From an uncultured Eubacteriales bacterium (GTDB lineage Bacteria; Bacillota; Clostridia; Oscillospirales; Acutalibacteraceae), in the NCBI GenBank assembly GCA_934488615.1, contig CAKSSJ010000042.1, positions 1-12,920 on the forward strand: 12,920 nt of DNA, written 5' to 3'. This document shows, in pieces, positions 1 to 7,442 of the stretch. The stretch's first letter is position 1; each line of letters starts with the position of its first letter. The notes beneath the pieces are model-generated. The model was given only the letters and a program-made list of their open reading frames with translations. It made no database searches and was not told the origin of the DNA. The translations under genes and the position numbers were made by a program.

Positions 1-52
1 CGGCAAGAATAACCGATAACACTTTTCTGCACGTTCGGTGAACTTTTTTCAT
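1..52 (-). CDS. N-terminus of a secreted or cell-surface protein (partial, runs off left edge)
   Basis: An ATG at 50-52 read leftwards gives MKKVHRTCRKVLSVILA, 17 codons before the window ends. A basic N-region (K, K, H, R, R, K) followed by the start of a hydrophobic stretch is what a Sec signal peptide looks like. An AAGGAGGAG ribosome binding site lies 5-7 bases before the ATG (about 58-66), and a consensus-like promoter lies further upstream, so this is very likely a real, well-expressed gene start. Nothing can be said of the mature protein. The neighbouring DUF378 gene is divergent. Confidence 0.75.
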   Translation of the reverse strand, partial: MKKVHRTCRKVLSVILA

Positions 53-92
53 TAAAACTCCTCCTTATAAATAAGAGTATCCGGTTATTGTG

Positions 93-121
93 ATTATAGC
101 ATTTATATTGTGTTTAGTCAA
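93..121 (-). promoter_or_regulatory. Strong sigma-A promoter for the leftward secreted-protein gene
   Basis: Read on the minus strand, the -35 is TTGACT (116-121) and the -10 is TATAAT (93-98), with a 17-base spacer. TG lies one base before the -10 (TGC-TATAAT), making an extended -10. Transcription would start near 86, giving a leader of about 35 nt with the AAGGAGGAG site in it. It is one of the best promoter matches in the window. Confidence 0.8.
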
Positions 122-179
122 TATATTTTTAATTATTTCGTTATATTTTTGGTATATTTTGTATAATATTTTGAAAGCA

Positions 180-209
180 TTGTGCAAATTCTATAAATTA
201 GCGTATAAA
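180..209 (+). promoter_or_regulatory. Weak candidate promoter for the DUF378 gene
   Basis: TTGTGC (180-185) and TATAAA (204-209) are separated by 18 bases upstream of the DUF378 gene. The region is very AT-rich, so other -10-like hexamers (TATAAA at 192-197) are present by chance and the choice is uncertain. Confidence 0.3.
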
Positions 210-261
210 AGTCCGAATTTATAAAAGAATATTATTGAGAAACATTTAGGAGATGAAAAAA

Positions 262-480
262 ATGATAGACAAGATCTCATTGATACTGGTTATCATCGGT
301 GCTATTAACTGGGGCTCAATCGGACTTTTCAAGTTTGATATTGTCGGCTGGATCTTCGGCGGTCAGGACGCAATCGTGAGCAGAATCATTTTTACGATTG
401 TCGCACTCGCCGGTATCTGGTGCATTTCAATGCTTTTCAGGGACAAGAGAGAGCTTGAGGTCGGCACTTCGATGGAATAA
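262..480 (+). CDS. DUF378 family small membrane protein (YuzA-like)
   Basis: This 72-aa protein has two predicted membrane helices (about residues 4-23 and 38-58) and the signature NWGSIGLF at 16-23 directly after the first helix. That is the hallmark of DUF378, a family of small two-helix proteins of unknown function widespread in Firmicutes. I start it at the ATG at 262 rather than the in-frame ATG at 253, because AGGAG (248-252) would abut the earlier codon but lies 9 bases before the later one; family members also begin just before the first helix. The charged C-terminus (RDKRELEV) is probably cytoplasmic. It is monocistronic, ending at a hairpin terminator that faces the operon from the right. 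Function is unknown. Confidence 0.88.
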   Translation: MIDKISLILVIIGAINWGSIGLFKFDIVGWIFGGQDAIVSRIIFTIVALAGIWCISMLFRDKRELEVGTSME

Positions 481-486
481 GAGATC

Positions 487-526
487 AAAAAACCGCAGGG
501 CGCATCAAACGTCCTGCGGTTTTTTT
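487..526. terminator. Bidirectional intrinsic terminator between convergent genes
   Basis: A 12-bp stem (491-502 with 510-521, AACCGCAGG/CCTGCGGTT plus three inner pairs) has a 7-base loop. It is followed by T7 on the plus strand (520-526) and, read on the minus strand, by T6 (plus-strand A487-492). It can therefore stop both the DUF378 transcript and the long minus-strand operon, whose last stop codon (525-527) overlaps the T-tract. Confidence 0.88.
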
Positions 527-809
527 AAATATTGCTTACTCCGTCAATTACCTGCTCCACACTATCTGCCGTTATCCCGATTGCAGGAGCCGCAACAAGG
601 AAAACAGCGATAATTATCGCAGCAAGAAGATATGCACACCAAAACGATCTTGCATAATTCCTGCGATTGATGTTTCCGTCACTGAAGCAGAAAACGAGGT
701 TAACTATCAGACCTATGACAGGAATAGAAAACAAAATCGAATAGCCGAAATATGCCCAAGGACTGAGCGGTCTGAACTCCTCGGATCCTTTATAATTATA
801 TTTTGTCAT
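525..809 (-). CDS. Small two-helix membrane protein, function unknown
   Basis: The 94-aa protein begins MTKYNYKGSEEFRPLSPW, a soluble N-terminus, followed by a first membrane helix (about 19-43), a charged linker with NINRRNYARSF (46-56) and a second helix (about 57-78). I recognise this layout from unnamed proteins in gut Clostridia but know no function. An AAGGAAG ribosome binding site (817-823) lies 7 bases before the ATG at 809. It starts 24 bases after the phosphomutase stop with no terminator between, so it is probably the last gene of the minus-strand operon. Its stop codon overlaps the shared terminator. Confidence 0.75.
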   Translation of the reverse strand: MTKYNYKGSEEFRPLSPWAYFGYSILFSIPVIGLIVNLVFCFSDGNINRRNYARSFWCAYLLAAIIIAVFLVAAPAIGITADSVEQVIDGVSNI

Positions 810-833
810 TTTTATTCTTCCTTTTCTTTATAT

Positions 834-2351
834 TTATTCTTCCAAGAACTTTTTAATCGGTGTAAGATCAAGTTCATCGAACTGCTTTATGAACTCGTAA
901 AAGCTCTCTGCGATTTTCTTCACTCCGCCCTTTTCGTTGCTTTCCATATTAAACGGCATAACGGGGTCGTGCACACTCAGACGAAGAAGAAGCCAGCCGT
1001 TTCCGTTGTCCTTATCGGCGGAAATTCTCATGCCCTCACGGTTGTCGTCGGCAATCGTCCAGCCGTCCTTGCCCGAATAATATTTTTCAAGCTCCTCGAT
1101 TATCTTCTCGCCGTATGCTCTGAAATCGTCACACTTGATTGAGAAACGAAGCTCCTTAGCTTCAACGGGCTGCTTGAGCGGAGCAAGAATACTCTTTATC
1201 GCTTCGCCCGACTTATCTCTTGCGAGCAGAATTACAATTTTAGTCATAAGATATGCGCCGTCATCAAGATAGTAATTCTCCTTGAACGCCGCATGACCCG
1301 AGGTCTCCATGGCAAGGGGGCAGAACTTACCTGCCTTGTTCAATTCAATTTGCTTGTTTATAACGTTTCTGTAGCCTCTCTTAAAGCGATAATGCTCGCC
1401 GCCGATCGACTCTATGTACTCTTTCAGTCCGTCCGAGGTTACGGAGTCGGTAACGATAACGCCGCCGTCGTGACCCTCCAAGGCTATGTAGGAAGCGAGC
1501 GCAACAAGGCGGTTACGGTTTATCTCCTCGCCGTTATTCTCAACGCAGCCCGCTCTGTCAACGTCGGTATCAAAGATTATTCCGAGGTCGGCATGGCTCT
1601 TGACCGTTGCCTTTGAGACAGAATCCATAGCTTCGGCATTTTCGGGATTTGGTATATGATTCGGGAACATTCCGTCGGGGTCAAGGAACTGACTGCCCTC
1701 AATATCTGCACCGAGAGGAGCGAGAACATCGGTCGCATAGAAGCCGCCGACGCCGTTGCCTGCGTCAACGATAATCTTGAAGCCTTCAAGCGGCTTGTTA
1801 TAGTTCTCGGCATTAACGCCTTTCTTTATCATCTCACGCAGATGTGAGCAATAGGTTTTCATGTAGTCATTCTCAACGCAAAGTGTAGGCTCGGCTCTGT
1901 ATTTTTTGCCGTAAATTTCCTCCGCCGTATTGAGAAGCTCGGCGATGTTTTCGCCCTCAAGTCCGCCATCGGGTGTGAAGAATTTAAGACCGTTTCTCTC
2001 CCACGGGTGATGGCTCGCCGTTATCTGAATTGCGCCGTCGCATTTGAGGTCAAGCGTTGACATGAACATGGCAGGAGTTGAGGCAAGACCGCAGCTATAG
2101 ACTTTAACGCCCTTTGCAGTCAGCGCCGTAATTGCCGCCGCCATGATTCTCGGTCCCGAAACACGGGAATCACGTCCGATAGAAACAGTTATCTCGTTGG
2201 TGTATTTTCCCGTTCTTGCGCCGAGCCAGTTTGCGAAGCTTTCGGCAACAGCCATTACAAATTCATCGCTGAGATAGAGCGGCTCATCGCTGAACTGCTC
2301 TGCTCCGTAGCCGCGGATATCCGTGCCGCTTTTGAAGCCCTTGAAATTCAT
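834..2351 (-). CDS. Phosphoglucomutase/phosphomannomutase (alpha-D-phosphohexomutase, COG1109), variant C-terminal loop
   Basis: This 505-aa cytoplasmic enzyme interconverts hexose 1- and 6-phosphates, supplying sugar-nucleotide precursors for wall and surface glycans. The superfamily landmarks are in order: the phosphoserine loop TASHHP (111-116, S113), the metal loop DTDVDR (261-266) and the sugar-specificity loop METSGH (348-353). The C-terminal phosphate-binding loop is not the usual RPSGTEP: here it reads LRLSVHDPVMPFNMES (456-471), a form I recall from a divergent plant and bacterial branch. Glucose versus mannose preference cannot be told from sequence. The ATG at 2351 overlaps the stop of the DUF2461 gene by 4 bases (ATGA), with AAAGGA about 12 bases upstream. 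Length is slightly above the 440-480 aa of typical bacterial members. Confidence 0.93.
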   Translation of the reverse strand: MNFKGFKSGTDIRGYGAEQFSDEPLYLSDEFVMAVAESFANWLGARTGKYTNEITVSIGRDSRVSGPRIMAAAITALTAKGVKVYSCGLASTPAMFMSTLDLKCDGAIQITASHHPWERNGLKFFTPDGGLEGENIAELLNTAEEIYGKKYRAEPTLCVENDYMKTYCSHLREMIKKGVNAENYNKPLEGFKIIVDAGNGVGGFYATDVLAPLGADIEGSQFLDPDGMFPNHIPNPENAEAMDSVSKATVKSHADLGIIFDTDVDRAGCVENNGEEINRNRLVALASYIALEGHDGGVIVTDSVTSDGLKEYIESIGGEHYRFKRGYRNVINKQIELNKAGKFCPLAMETSGHAAFKENYYLDDGAYLMTKIVILLARDKSGEAIKSILAPLKQPVEAKELRFSIKCDDFRAYGEKIIEELEKYYSGKDGWTIADDNREGMRISADKDNGNGWLLLRLSVHDPVMPFNMESNEKGGVKKIAESFYEFIKQFDELDLTPIKKFLEE

Positions 2352-3046
2352 TTTAACATCGTCCTTTCGTCTGACATTCTTTCATCTGATATACCTTTTA
2401 AGAAAAGATAAAGCTCGGCGTATTCGTCAAAAGCCTTGCCGACTTCATCAATAACTTTTTCGCTTTGCAGAGTTTTGAAATCCGTTCTGACCGCCATATA
2501 GCCTATTGATTTCATATTGTAATAGGGTTCAACCTCCGGAACAGGCTCACCCGGCTTTTTCTTTTTATAGTAGTCATTCAAACGGGCAGTACCCACCTTT
2601 TCCGCACGGTGAACAGCATGAAGAAATTCCTCGGGACGCTCGATAAGAGCCTTTCTGTAAAGCTCCCAGAACTGAGCGTCGGCATAGTATGTGCCGACAC
2701 CGTAGCCCCAGCAATCCTGATTGACCTCGAACCACATACAGGGATAATTCACCCATTCATGCTTGTTTCGCATGAACATTACCCAAAGGTGGTCGCGGTA
2801 CAGCGATTTATCCTTGGTGTAGCGGTTGTCACGCCTGATTCTCGACACCATTCTGACGGGATCGGTAACTATCATGTCGTCAAGCTCAAAGACCTTGCCC
2901 CCGAGAGCCATTGCGATTTGACGAAGCGGAACGGTGAAGCCGTCCTTCAGCTCCTGCTTGTGCTCCTCGTAAAAAGCCTTGCTGTTTTCAAATCTGTTCT
3001 GCGCCATAAGCGCGAGTGTTTCGGGAAAAATTCCGTCGTATTTCAA
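2348..3046 (-). CDS. DUF2461 family protein (TTG start)
   Basis: The 232-aa protein fits DUF2461 (TIGR02453-like), a family of unknown function found in bacteria and some fungi. Visible landmarks are the N-terminal helix with NRFENSKAFYEEHKQE (17-32), then ISRIRRDNRYTKDKSLYRDH-type residues near 68-86, where family members keep RF(S/D)KDKSPYK. The start must be the TTG at 3046, directly after the stop of the preceding gene: no ATG precedes residue 14, and later starts would remove the conserved N-terminus. AGAGG lies 10 bases before it. It overlaps the phosphomutase start by 4 bases, suggesting coupled translation. No catalytic role is established for the family. Confidence 0.85.
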   Translation of the reverse strand: MKYDGIFPETLALMAQNRFENSKAFYEEHKQELKDGFTVPLRQIAMALGGKVFELDDMIVTDPVRMVSRIRRDNRYTKDKSLYRDHLWVMFMRNKHEWVNYPCMWFEVNQDCWGYGVGTYYADAQFWELYRKALIERPEEFLHAVHRAEKVGTARLNDYYKKKKPGEPVPEVEPYYNMKSIGYMAVRTDFKTLQSEKVIDEVGKAFDEYAELYLFLKGISDERMSDERTMLK

Positions 3047-4309
3047 TTATATCAATCCTCTTTTTGCCATTTCCTCGGCGGCAAGCATTATACCGACCTT
3101 GGCACTGTGGAAATTAAGACCGCCCTGCATATAGACGGCATAGGGCTCTCTGAGCGGAGCGTCGGCGGAAAGCTCGATTGAAGCACCGCCCGTGAATGCA
3201 CCTGCCGACATGATAACCTTGCTGTCGTAGCCCGGCATATCCCACGGCTCGGGCGTAACGAACGAGTCGATCGGCGCACCCTTTTGCATGCCCTGACAGA
3301 AGGCTATCAGGTTTTCCTCGTTGCGGAGGAGAACGCTCTGAACGATATCATATCTGTCGTCCGTGCTTTTCGGGGTCGTGCCGAAGCCGAATTCCTCAAA
3401 AAGTGCGGCGGCAAAGCGTGCGGATTTAATTGCTTCGCCCACGGTGTGCGGAGCGAAGAAAAGACCCATAAAAAGCTCACGGGAATGGCCGAGCGTTGCG
3501 CCGACCTCACGTCCGAGACCCGGAGTCGTCAGCCTGTAGGAAATCTTTTCGACAAGATCCGCTCTGCCTGCGACATATCCGCCTGTTTTGGCAATTCCGC
3601 CGCCTGCGTTCTTGATGAGCGAGCCTGCGATTATATCCGCTCCGACCTGAGTCGGCTCGATTTTCTGAGTGAACTCGCCGTAGCAGTTGTCAACCATAAC
3701 GTCGGCGCTGCTGTTCGCCTTAACAATTTCAATAATCTTCGCTATCTCCTCGCAGGAAAGGCTCGGGCGCAGAGAATAGCCTCTTGAACGCTGAATATAA
3801 ACAAGCTTCGGCTGTTCCTCCTTTACCCTCTTTGCTATCTCGTCGTAATCGGGCTTTTCGTTTTTGAGGTCAACCTGCTTGTATGTAACTCCGTAATCGG
3901 CAAGCGAGCCGTCGCCCTTGCCATCAATTCCGATGACGGAATGAATCGTATCATAGGGAAGTCCCGTAACGCAAAGCATTGTGTCGCCGGGTCTGAGCAT
4001 ACCGAAAAGCGCAACCGCCAAGGTATGCGTACCGCAGGTGAAATTATGGCGGACAAGCGCATCCTCGGCGCAGAAAATATCCGCCGCGACCCTGTCGATC
4101 ACGTCACGTCCCCTGTCTCCGTAGCCGTAGCCCGTGCTCTCGGCAAACATAGCCTCGCTTACGCCGTTCTTGATAAAAGCGGAAAGCACCTTTTGCTGAT
4201 TGTATTCGGTAATTTCATCTGTCTTTGCGAAACAGGGCTGAATCTTCTTCAGCGCCTCATCTGCCGCAGAAGCTACCTTTTCGCTCACTTGAAAAAATTC
4301 ATTGTTCAT
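3047..4309 (-). CDS. Methionine gamma-lyase / cystathionine beta-lyase family PLP enzyme (COG4100, 'aluminium resistance' family)
   Basis: This 420-aa protein is a full-length fold-type I PLP enzyme of Pfam Met_gamma_lyase (YnbB-like). Recognisable features are the CGTHTLAVALFGMLRPGD cofactor-phosphate region (92-109), VDNCYGEF (206-213, D207 contacting the pyridine nitrogen) and SLIKNAGGG (230-238, K233 as the Schiff-base lysine). The family is annotated as C-S lyase on methionine or cystathionine and linked to aluminium resistance by older work, but the physiological substrate is not settled. The ATG at 4309 lies inside the GNAT gene's 3' end (11-base overlap), with GGAG 11 bases upstream. 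Its stop (TAA, 3047-3049) abuts the TTG start of the DUF2461 gene. Confidence 0.92.
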   Translation of the reverse strand: MNNEFFQVSEKVASAADEALKKIQPCFAKTDEITEYNQQKVLSAFIKNGVSEAMFAESTGYGYGDRGRDVIDRVAADIFCAEDALVRHNFTCGTHTLAVALFGMLRPGDTMLCVTGLPYDTIHSVIGIDGKGDGSLADYGVTYKQVDLKNEKPDYDEIAKRVKEEQPKLVYIQRSRGYSLRPSLSCEEIAKIIEIVKANSSADVMVDNCYGEFTQKIEPTQVGADIIAGSLIKNAGGGIAKTGGYVAGRADLVEKISYRLTTPGLGREVGATLGHSRELFMGLFFAPHTVGEAIKSARFAAALFEEFGFGTTPKSTDDRYDIVQSVLLRNEENLIAFCQGMQKGAPIDSFVTPEPWDMPGYDSKVIMSAGAFTGGASIELSADAPLREPYAVYMQGGLNFHSAKVGIMLAAEEMAKRGLI

Positions 4310-5051
4310 CGGTTATTATACTCCATTCGTTTTTTACTTCAAATCCAATTGATTTATAAAATTCCACTATGCTGTCGTGCTTGCAGAGAAGCTCGACGCG
4401 CTTATTCTTTTCGCTCTCGGCAAGCCGTGTCACAAGCGCTCCCGCCAGTCCCCTGCCCCTGTATTCGGGACGGGTCGCGACCGCTCCGAGAAGCACAGCC
4501 GTCTCGGTAGTGAAAAGCTTCATCGCACATGCGACGGTTTTGCCGTCCTCGACAGCAGACAAGACCGAGGTCGCTCCCCTGTTTAGTCTGAACGTTGTGT
4601 CCGAGAGCCACGGGAGATAATCCCCCACTCCGACCAGATTCGCCGATTTGATTATATCATAAATTTCCTTCGGACGGAATAGGTTATCCGCCTGAATTTC
4701 TTTTATTTCATTTTGATTTTTAATGTATTCTACCACATATCCGTCAAGCGACGGTTTTGCACCCATCAGCTCTGCAATTCTTTTCTCGCATTGAACGGTG
4801 CGAAAGCCGACAATTTTCAGAAAAGCATAAACCTCCTCGGCATTCTCGCCCGTTGAGGTGAGCGTTGTGTCGCCGTCAATTCTGCCGATTGCGGAAATTA
4901 TATTCCCGTTGTCGTCCGTCTGCTTCCAGAATTTCACAAAATCGTAGTCCGTCGAATAGCAATTATAAAGGCATGCAATTCTTGTGCCGAAAACGTCACG
5001 ACGGCAGAATTCGACAAAATTATTATCGCCCTTTTCGACCGCCTTAAGCAT
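4299..5051 (-). CDS. GNAT family N-acetyltransferase
   Basis: The 250-aa protein has its acetyl-CoA binding motif A in the C-terminal half: AVATRPEYRGRGLAGALV (about 191-208), with R/Q-x-x-G-x-G/A in the form RGRGLA, then a beta strand and FYKSIGF (231-237), the usual motif B region. The N-terminal 110 residues do not match a GNAT core and may be a substrate-binding or second degenerate GNAT lobe. I chose the ATG at 5051, since GAGGAG lies 7 bases before it; an upstream in-frame GTG at 5075 has no such support. The gene starts inside the last codons of the M42 peptidase (8-base overlap). The acceptor is unknown; peptide or amino-acid amines are a reasonable guess from the neighbours. Confidence 0.88.
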   Translation of the reverse strand: MLKAVEKGDNNFVEFCRRDVFGTRIACLYNCYSTDYDFVKFWKQTDDNGNIISAIGRIDGDTTLTSTGENAEEVYAFLKIVGFRTVQCEKRIAELMGAKPSLDGYVVEYIKNQNEIKEIQADNLFRPKEIYDIIKSANLVGVGDYLPWLSDTTFRLNRGATSVLSAVEDGKTVACAMKLFTTETAVLLGAVATRPEYRGRGLAGALVTRLAESEKNKRVELLCKHDSIVEFYKSIGFEVKNEWSIITDEQ

Positions 5052-6060
5052 CTGCAAACTCCTCGGCAAGCGCACGGATAATGCGCTCGCTATCTGTTAT
5101 ATCCTCCGCCTTGAGCACGCACGACGGCGAGTGAAGATAGCGGCACGGCATGGAAACCGTAATAGTCTTTATGCCGCCTGCCGTCTTGTGGATAACGCCT
5201 GCATTGTTGCCGCCTGCAACCGCCGACTTGACCTGCACCTTGATTCCGTCACGCTTCGCAAGCTCGAAGGCTTTATCAAAAAGCTCTCTCGAATATATCG
5301 TGCGCCTGTCCATGAATGAAATAACCGCACCCTCACCGAGCTTGCAGACCTTTTTATTCTCCGGCACATCGGCAAGATCCGCCGCAGTCGTGGTTTCAAC
5401 AACTATCGCATAATCGGGATTGACCATGTATGCCGCAGTACCTGCCGAGCCGAGACCTACCTCCTCGCCCGTTGCGAAATTGAAATACATGTCATATGGC
5501 AAGTCGGATTTTATCATATTTATGAGTATCGCACAGCCTGCGCGGTCGTCAAGAGCCTTGCACTTGATAAAGCCGTCGCCGAACTCGACAAAATCGGAAT
5601 TGAAATATGCACAGTCGCCGAGCGAAACAAGCTTCGCCGCCTGCTCTGCGCTGTCCGCTCCGATGTCGATATACATTTTTTCGGGCATGGACATTCTCTC
5701 GTCGCCCTTTGTCATGTGAATAGGCTTAAGTCCGATAACGCCGTTAATTTTCTTCTCGCCGACCGTTACCGCTCTGCCGAGCATAACGCGCTTGTCGATT
5801 CCGCCGATTCGCTCAAAACCAAGTGTTCCGTCGGAATTTATGCTTGTTATCATGAAGCCGACCTCGTCCATATGAGCGTCAAGCATGACCTTGTTTTTCG
5901 GCGCCCTCCTGCCCTTTTTGAACACAATAAGGTTGCCGAGCGGATCAATTTCATAGCTTTCGGCACAGTCCTTTATTTCATTTATAATAAACTCTCTCAC
6001 GTCGTCCTCTCTGCCCGAGGTTCCGTTGAGAAGTGAAAGCTTCTTTACAAGCTCAAGCAT
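5044..6060 (-). CDS. M42 family metallopeptidase (glutamyl/aminoacyl aminopeptidase type), copy 2
   Basis: The 338-aa protein is a complete member of peptidase family M42, cytosolic dinuclear-metal aminopeptidases that usually form dodecamers and trim peptides. Metal ligands and catalytic residues are visible: H63 in DAHMDEVG, D171 in ALDDRAG, the pair E199-E200 in FATGEEVG, E222 in VVETTTAAD and H310 in PCRYLHSP. The start is the ATG at 6060, with GGAGGT 7 bases upstream; a TTG further upstream (6090) lacks support. It begins 8 bases before the stop of the first M42 gene. E222 occupies the variable metal-ligand position (Asp or Glu in the family). Substrate preference (Glu/Asp, Leu or Lys) cannot be decided here. 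Confidence 0.94.
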   Translation of the reverse strand: MLELVKKLSLLNGTSGREDDVREFIINEIKDCAESYEIDPLGNLIVFKKGRRAPKNKVMLDAHMDEVGFMITSINSDGTLGFERIGGIDKRVMLGRAVTVGEKKINGVIGLKPIHMTKGDERMSMPEKMYIDIGADSAEQAAKLVSLGDCAYFNSDFVEFGDGFIKCKALDDRAGCAILINMIKSDLPYDMYFNFATGEEVGLGSAGTAAYMVNPDYAIVVETTTAADLADVPENKKVCKLGEGAVISFMDRRTIYSRELFDKAFELAKRDGIKVQVKSAVAGGNNAGVIHKTAGGIKTITVSMPCRYLHSPSCVLKAEDITDSERIIRALAEEFADA

Positions 6061-7075
6061 CAAGACCACCTCCGAGAATGTATTCTGCAATCAGCTTTGC
6101 CGTGTTTTCCACATCGTCAACGGCGATAATTTCAACGCCCGTGTGCATGTTGCGCTGCGGGATAGAAACAAGTCCCGTTTTGATACCGCCCTTTGAAATT
6201 GCGATATGATCGGCATTCGTGCCCGTTGAATCGCCCATCAGCTCAAGCTGATACGGTATCTTCTTTTCCTCGGCAATTGCCTTGAGCCTTTGGCTTATCT
6301 TATAGTCGAGCACGGGAGCAATGCCTATCATCGGACCTTTATTGAGCTTGCCGCACTTTTCGCTCGGCATGTCGGGCGCATCGGCAAAGCTGACGTCAAC
6401 CGAAATGCTCTCGTCCGCGTCAAGATTAAAGCTGCCCGTGATTGCACCGTCGCATCCTGTTTCCTCCTGACCTGAGAAGAGGAGCTTCACGCTCGGTCTG
6501 TCCTTTGTTCCCGAAACCAGCTCGGCGGCTCTGATTATAGCCGCACAGCCTGCGCGGTCGTCAAGAGCGGCGCCGAATATTCTACCGTTTTCCATCTCGC
6601 CGTGAGGACATCTTACGGTTATTCTGTCACCCTGAGAAATAAGCTTCTCCGCTTCCTCCTTTGTCATTCCCGTGTCAATGAGAATCGCGTCAAAGTCCTT
6701 GGCTTTCTTAGCGTCCTCGGGAGTTGAAAGATGCGGAGGAGTTGAGGTAACAACGCCGTAAACGGGCTCCTTGCCCCAAATTGTAACGTCCTGAGCGGCA
6801 AGCACCCTTGCGTCCATTCCGCCGCACTTTGCAACGCGCAGGAATCCGCCGTCCTCAATGCCCGTGACGATCATTCCGATTCTGTCCATATGTGCGTCAA
6901 GAAGAATCGTTTTCTCCCCTGCCGCCATGTCCGCCGTAACGTTGCCGAACTTGTCCTTTTTGACCTCGGCAAAGCCCGACACATATTTTTCAATTATATT
7001 CGATATTTCGCTTTCCGCTCCGGGAGTTCCGTTAGCCTCGGAAAGCTCAAAAATCATATCCTTTAAAGTGTTCAT
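6053..7075 (-). CDS. M42 family metallopeptidase, copy 1 (first gene of operon)
   Basis: The 340-aa protein has the same family layout as its downstream neighbour but is clearly diverged from it: H62 in DAHMDRIG, D172 in ALDDRAG, E204-E205 in SGQEETG, D227 in ISVDVSFAD and H311 in QRNMHTG. It carries Asp at the position where the neighbour has Glu, a difference seen between M42 subgroups and possibly reflecting different substrates. TGAGGTG lies 5-6 bases before the ATG at 7075. It is the promoter-proximal gene; upstream is a leader containing repeat A. Adjacent M42 paralogues could co-assemble or divide peptide substrates, which is inference. Confidence 0.93.
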   Translation of the reverse strand: MNTLKDMIFELSEANGTPGAESEISNIIEKYVSGFAEVKKDKFGNVTADMAAGEKTILLDAHMDRIGMIVTGIEDGGFLRVAKCGGMDARVLAAQDVTIWGKEPVYGVVTSTPPHLSTPEDAKKAKDFDAILIDTGMTKEEAEKLISQGDRITVRCPHGEMENGRIFGAALDDRAGCAAIIRAAELVSGTKDRPSVKLLFSGQEETGCDGAITGSFNLDADESISVDVSFADAPDMPSEKCGKLNKGPMIGIAPVLDYKISQRLKAIAEEKKIPYQLELMGDSTGTNADHIAISKGGIKTGLVSIPQRNMHTGVEIIAVDDVENTAKLIAEYILGGGLDA

Positions 7076-7116
7076 ATTTTCACCTCATTAAATTATGTTG
7101 CATTTTCATCCCCACC

Positions 7117-7215
7117 ACCGCAAGCGGTCCCCCTCCCCTTGCTTCAAGGGGAGGCTCGGAAAGTTCCTACTGAATTAAAAAAGCTATGAAATTAACGTCC
7201 TGTTCAGCCTCCCCT
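7117..7215. repeat. Nested inverted repeats upstream of the peptidase operon
   Basis: Within the operon leader are a short ACCGC-AA-GCGGT hairpin (7117-7128) and a perfect 10-bp hairpin CCTCCCCTTG-ctt-CAAGGGGAGG (7132-7154). Further on, AGCCTCCCCT (7206-7215) is the reverse complement of 7147-7156, enclosing 49 bases. The same arm can therefore pair with either partner, so the two folds are mutually exclusive. No T-tract follows in either direction, so neither is a standard intrinsic terminator. The sequence resembles dispersed intergenic palindromes of gut Clostridia; I see no gene in 7076-7499. Confidence 0.7.
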
Positions 7216-7339
7216 GATTGTTTGGGTAGCGAAGCGGCGCGACGGTAGTGAATGAACGTCCGGTGGACGTTCAGAGCCGGAGTGTGACCGAGCCACAGCG
7301 AGACGGTGGCTTCGGCGGATTGCGTCGAAGTCGAAAGGG
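7211..7339 (+). repeat. Dispersed structured repeat, copy A
   Basis: The core from GGGTAGCGAAG (7224) to GCGAGAC (7304) aligns without gaps to 8681-8761, with 67 of 81 bases identical by my count. The centre is a 9-bp hairpin TGAACGTCC-GGT-GGACGTTCA (7253-7273). CCCCT (7211-7215) and AGGG (7336-7339) could close the whole element. It has no coding potential that I recognise. It lies inside the expected 5' leader of the peptidase operon, where it would be transcribed in antisense orientation. Strand here means the orientation shared with copy B. Confidence 0.8.
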
Positions 7340-7407
7340 TTAAAATATAATTTTGCTGGCTTTATTATCGTTCAAAAAAGTACTCCATATCAACCCATAT
7401 TTATTAT

Positions 7408-7436
7408 ATTATAACCTTTATAAACAAAATGTGCAA
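7408..7436 (-). promoter_or_regulatory. Promoter of the minus-strand peptidase/phosphomutase operon
   Basis: Read on the minus strand, TTGCAC (7431-7436) and TATAAT (7408-7413) are 17 bases apart. Transcription would start near 7401 and run through repeat A to the first start codon at 7075, an untranslated leader of about 325 nt. No better -35/-10 pair is visible closer to the gene (CATAAT at 7092-7097 lacks a -35). Confidence 0.7.
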
Positions 7437-7442
7437 TAATAT

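Noticed and set aside
1293..1616. 107-codon plus-strand frame opposite the phosphomutase
   Set aside because: Wholly antisense to a conserved part of the enzyme, with no start signal.
2609..3181. 190-codon open frame on the plus strand opposite DUF2461 and the PLP enzyme
   Set aside because: Antisense to two well-supported genes, no ribosome binding site, no recognisable domain; a by-product of codon use on the other strand.
3284..4510. Long plus-strand open frames (3284-3787, 3941-4510) opposite the PLP enzyme and GNAT genes
   Set aside because: They cross real gene boundaries, lack start signals and show no family features.
5052..5075. Upstream GTG start for the GNAT gene (5075) and TTG start for the second M42 gene (6090)
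   Set aside because: In both cases a GGAGG-type site sits 7 bases before the downstream ATG (5051 and 6060), and the extra residues are not family-like.
7076..7401. Known riboswitch or T-box in the peptidase operon leader
   Set aside because: No T-box sequence, no recognised aptamer core and no terminator with a T-tract before the start codon.
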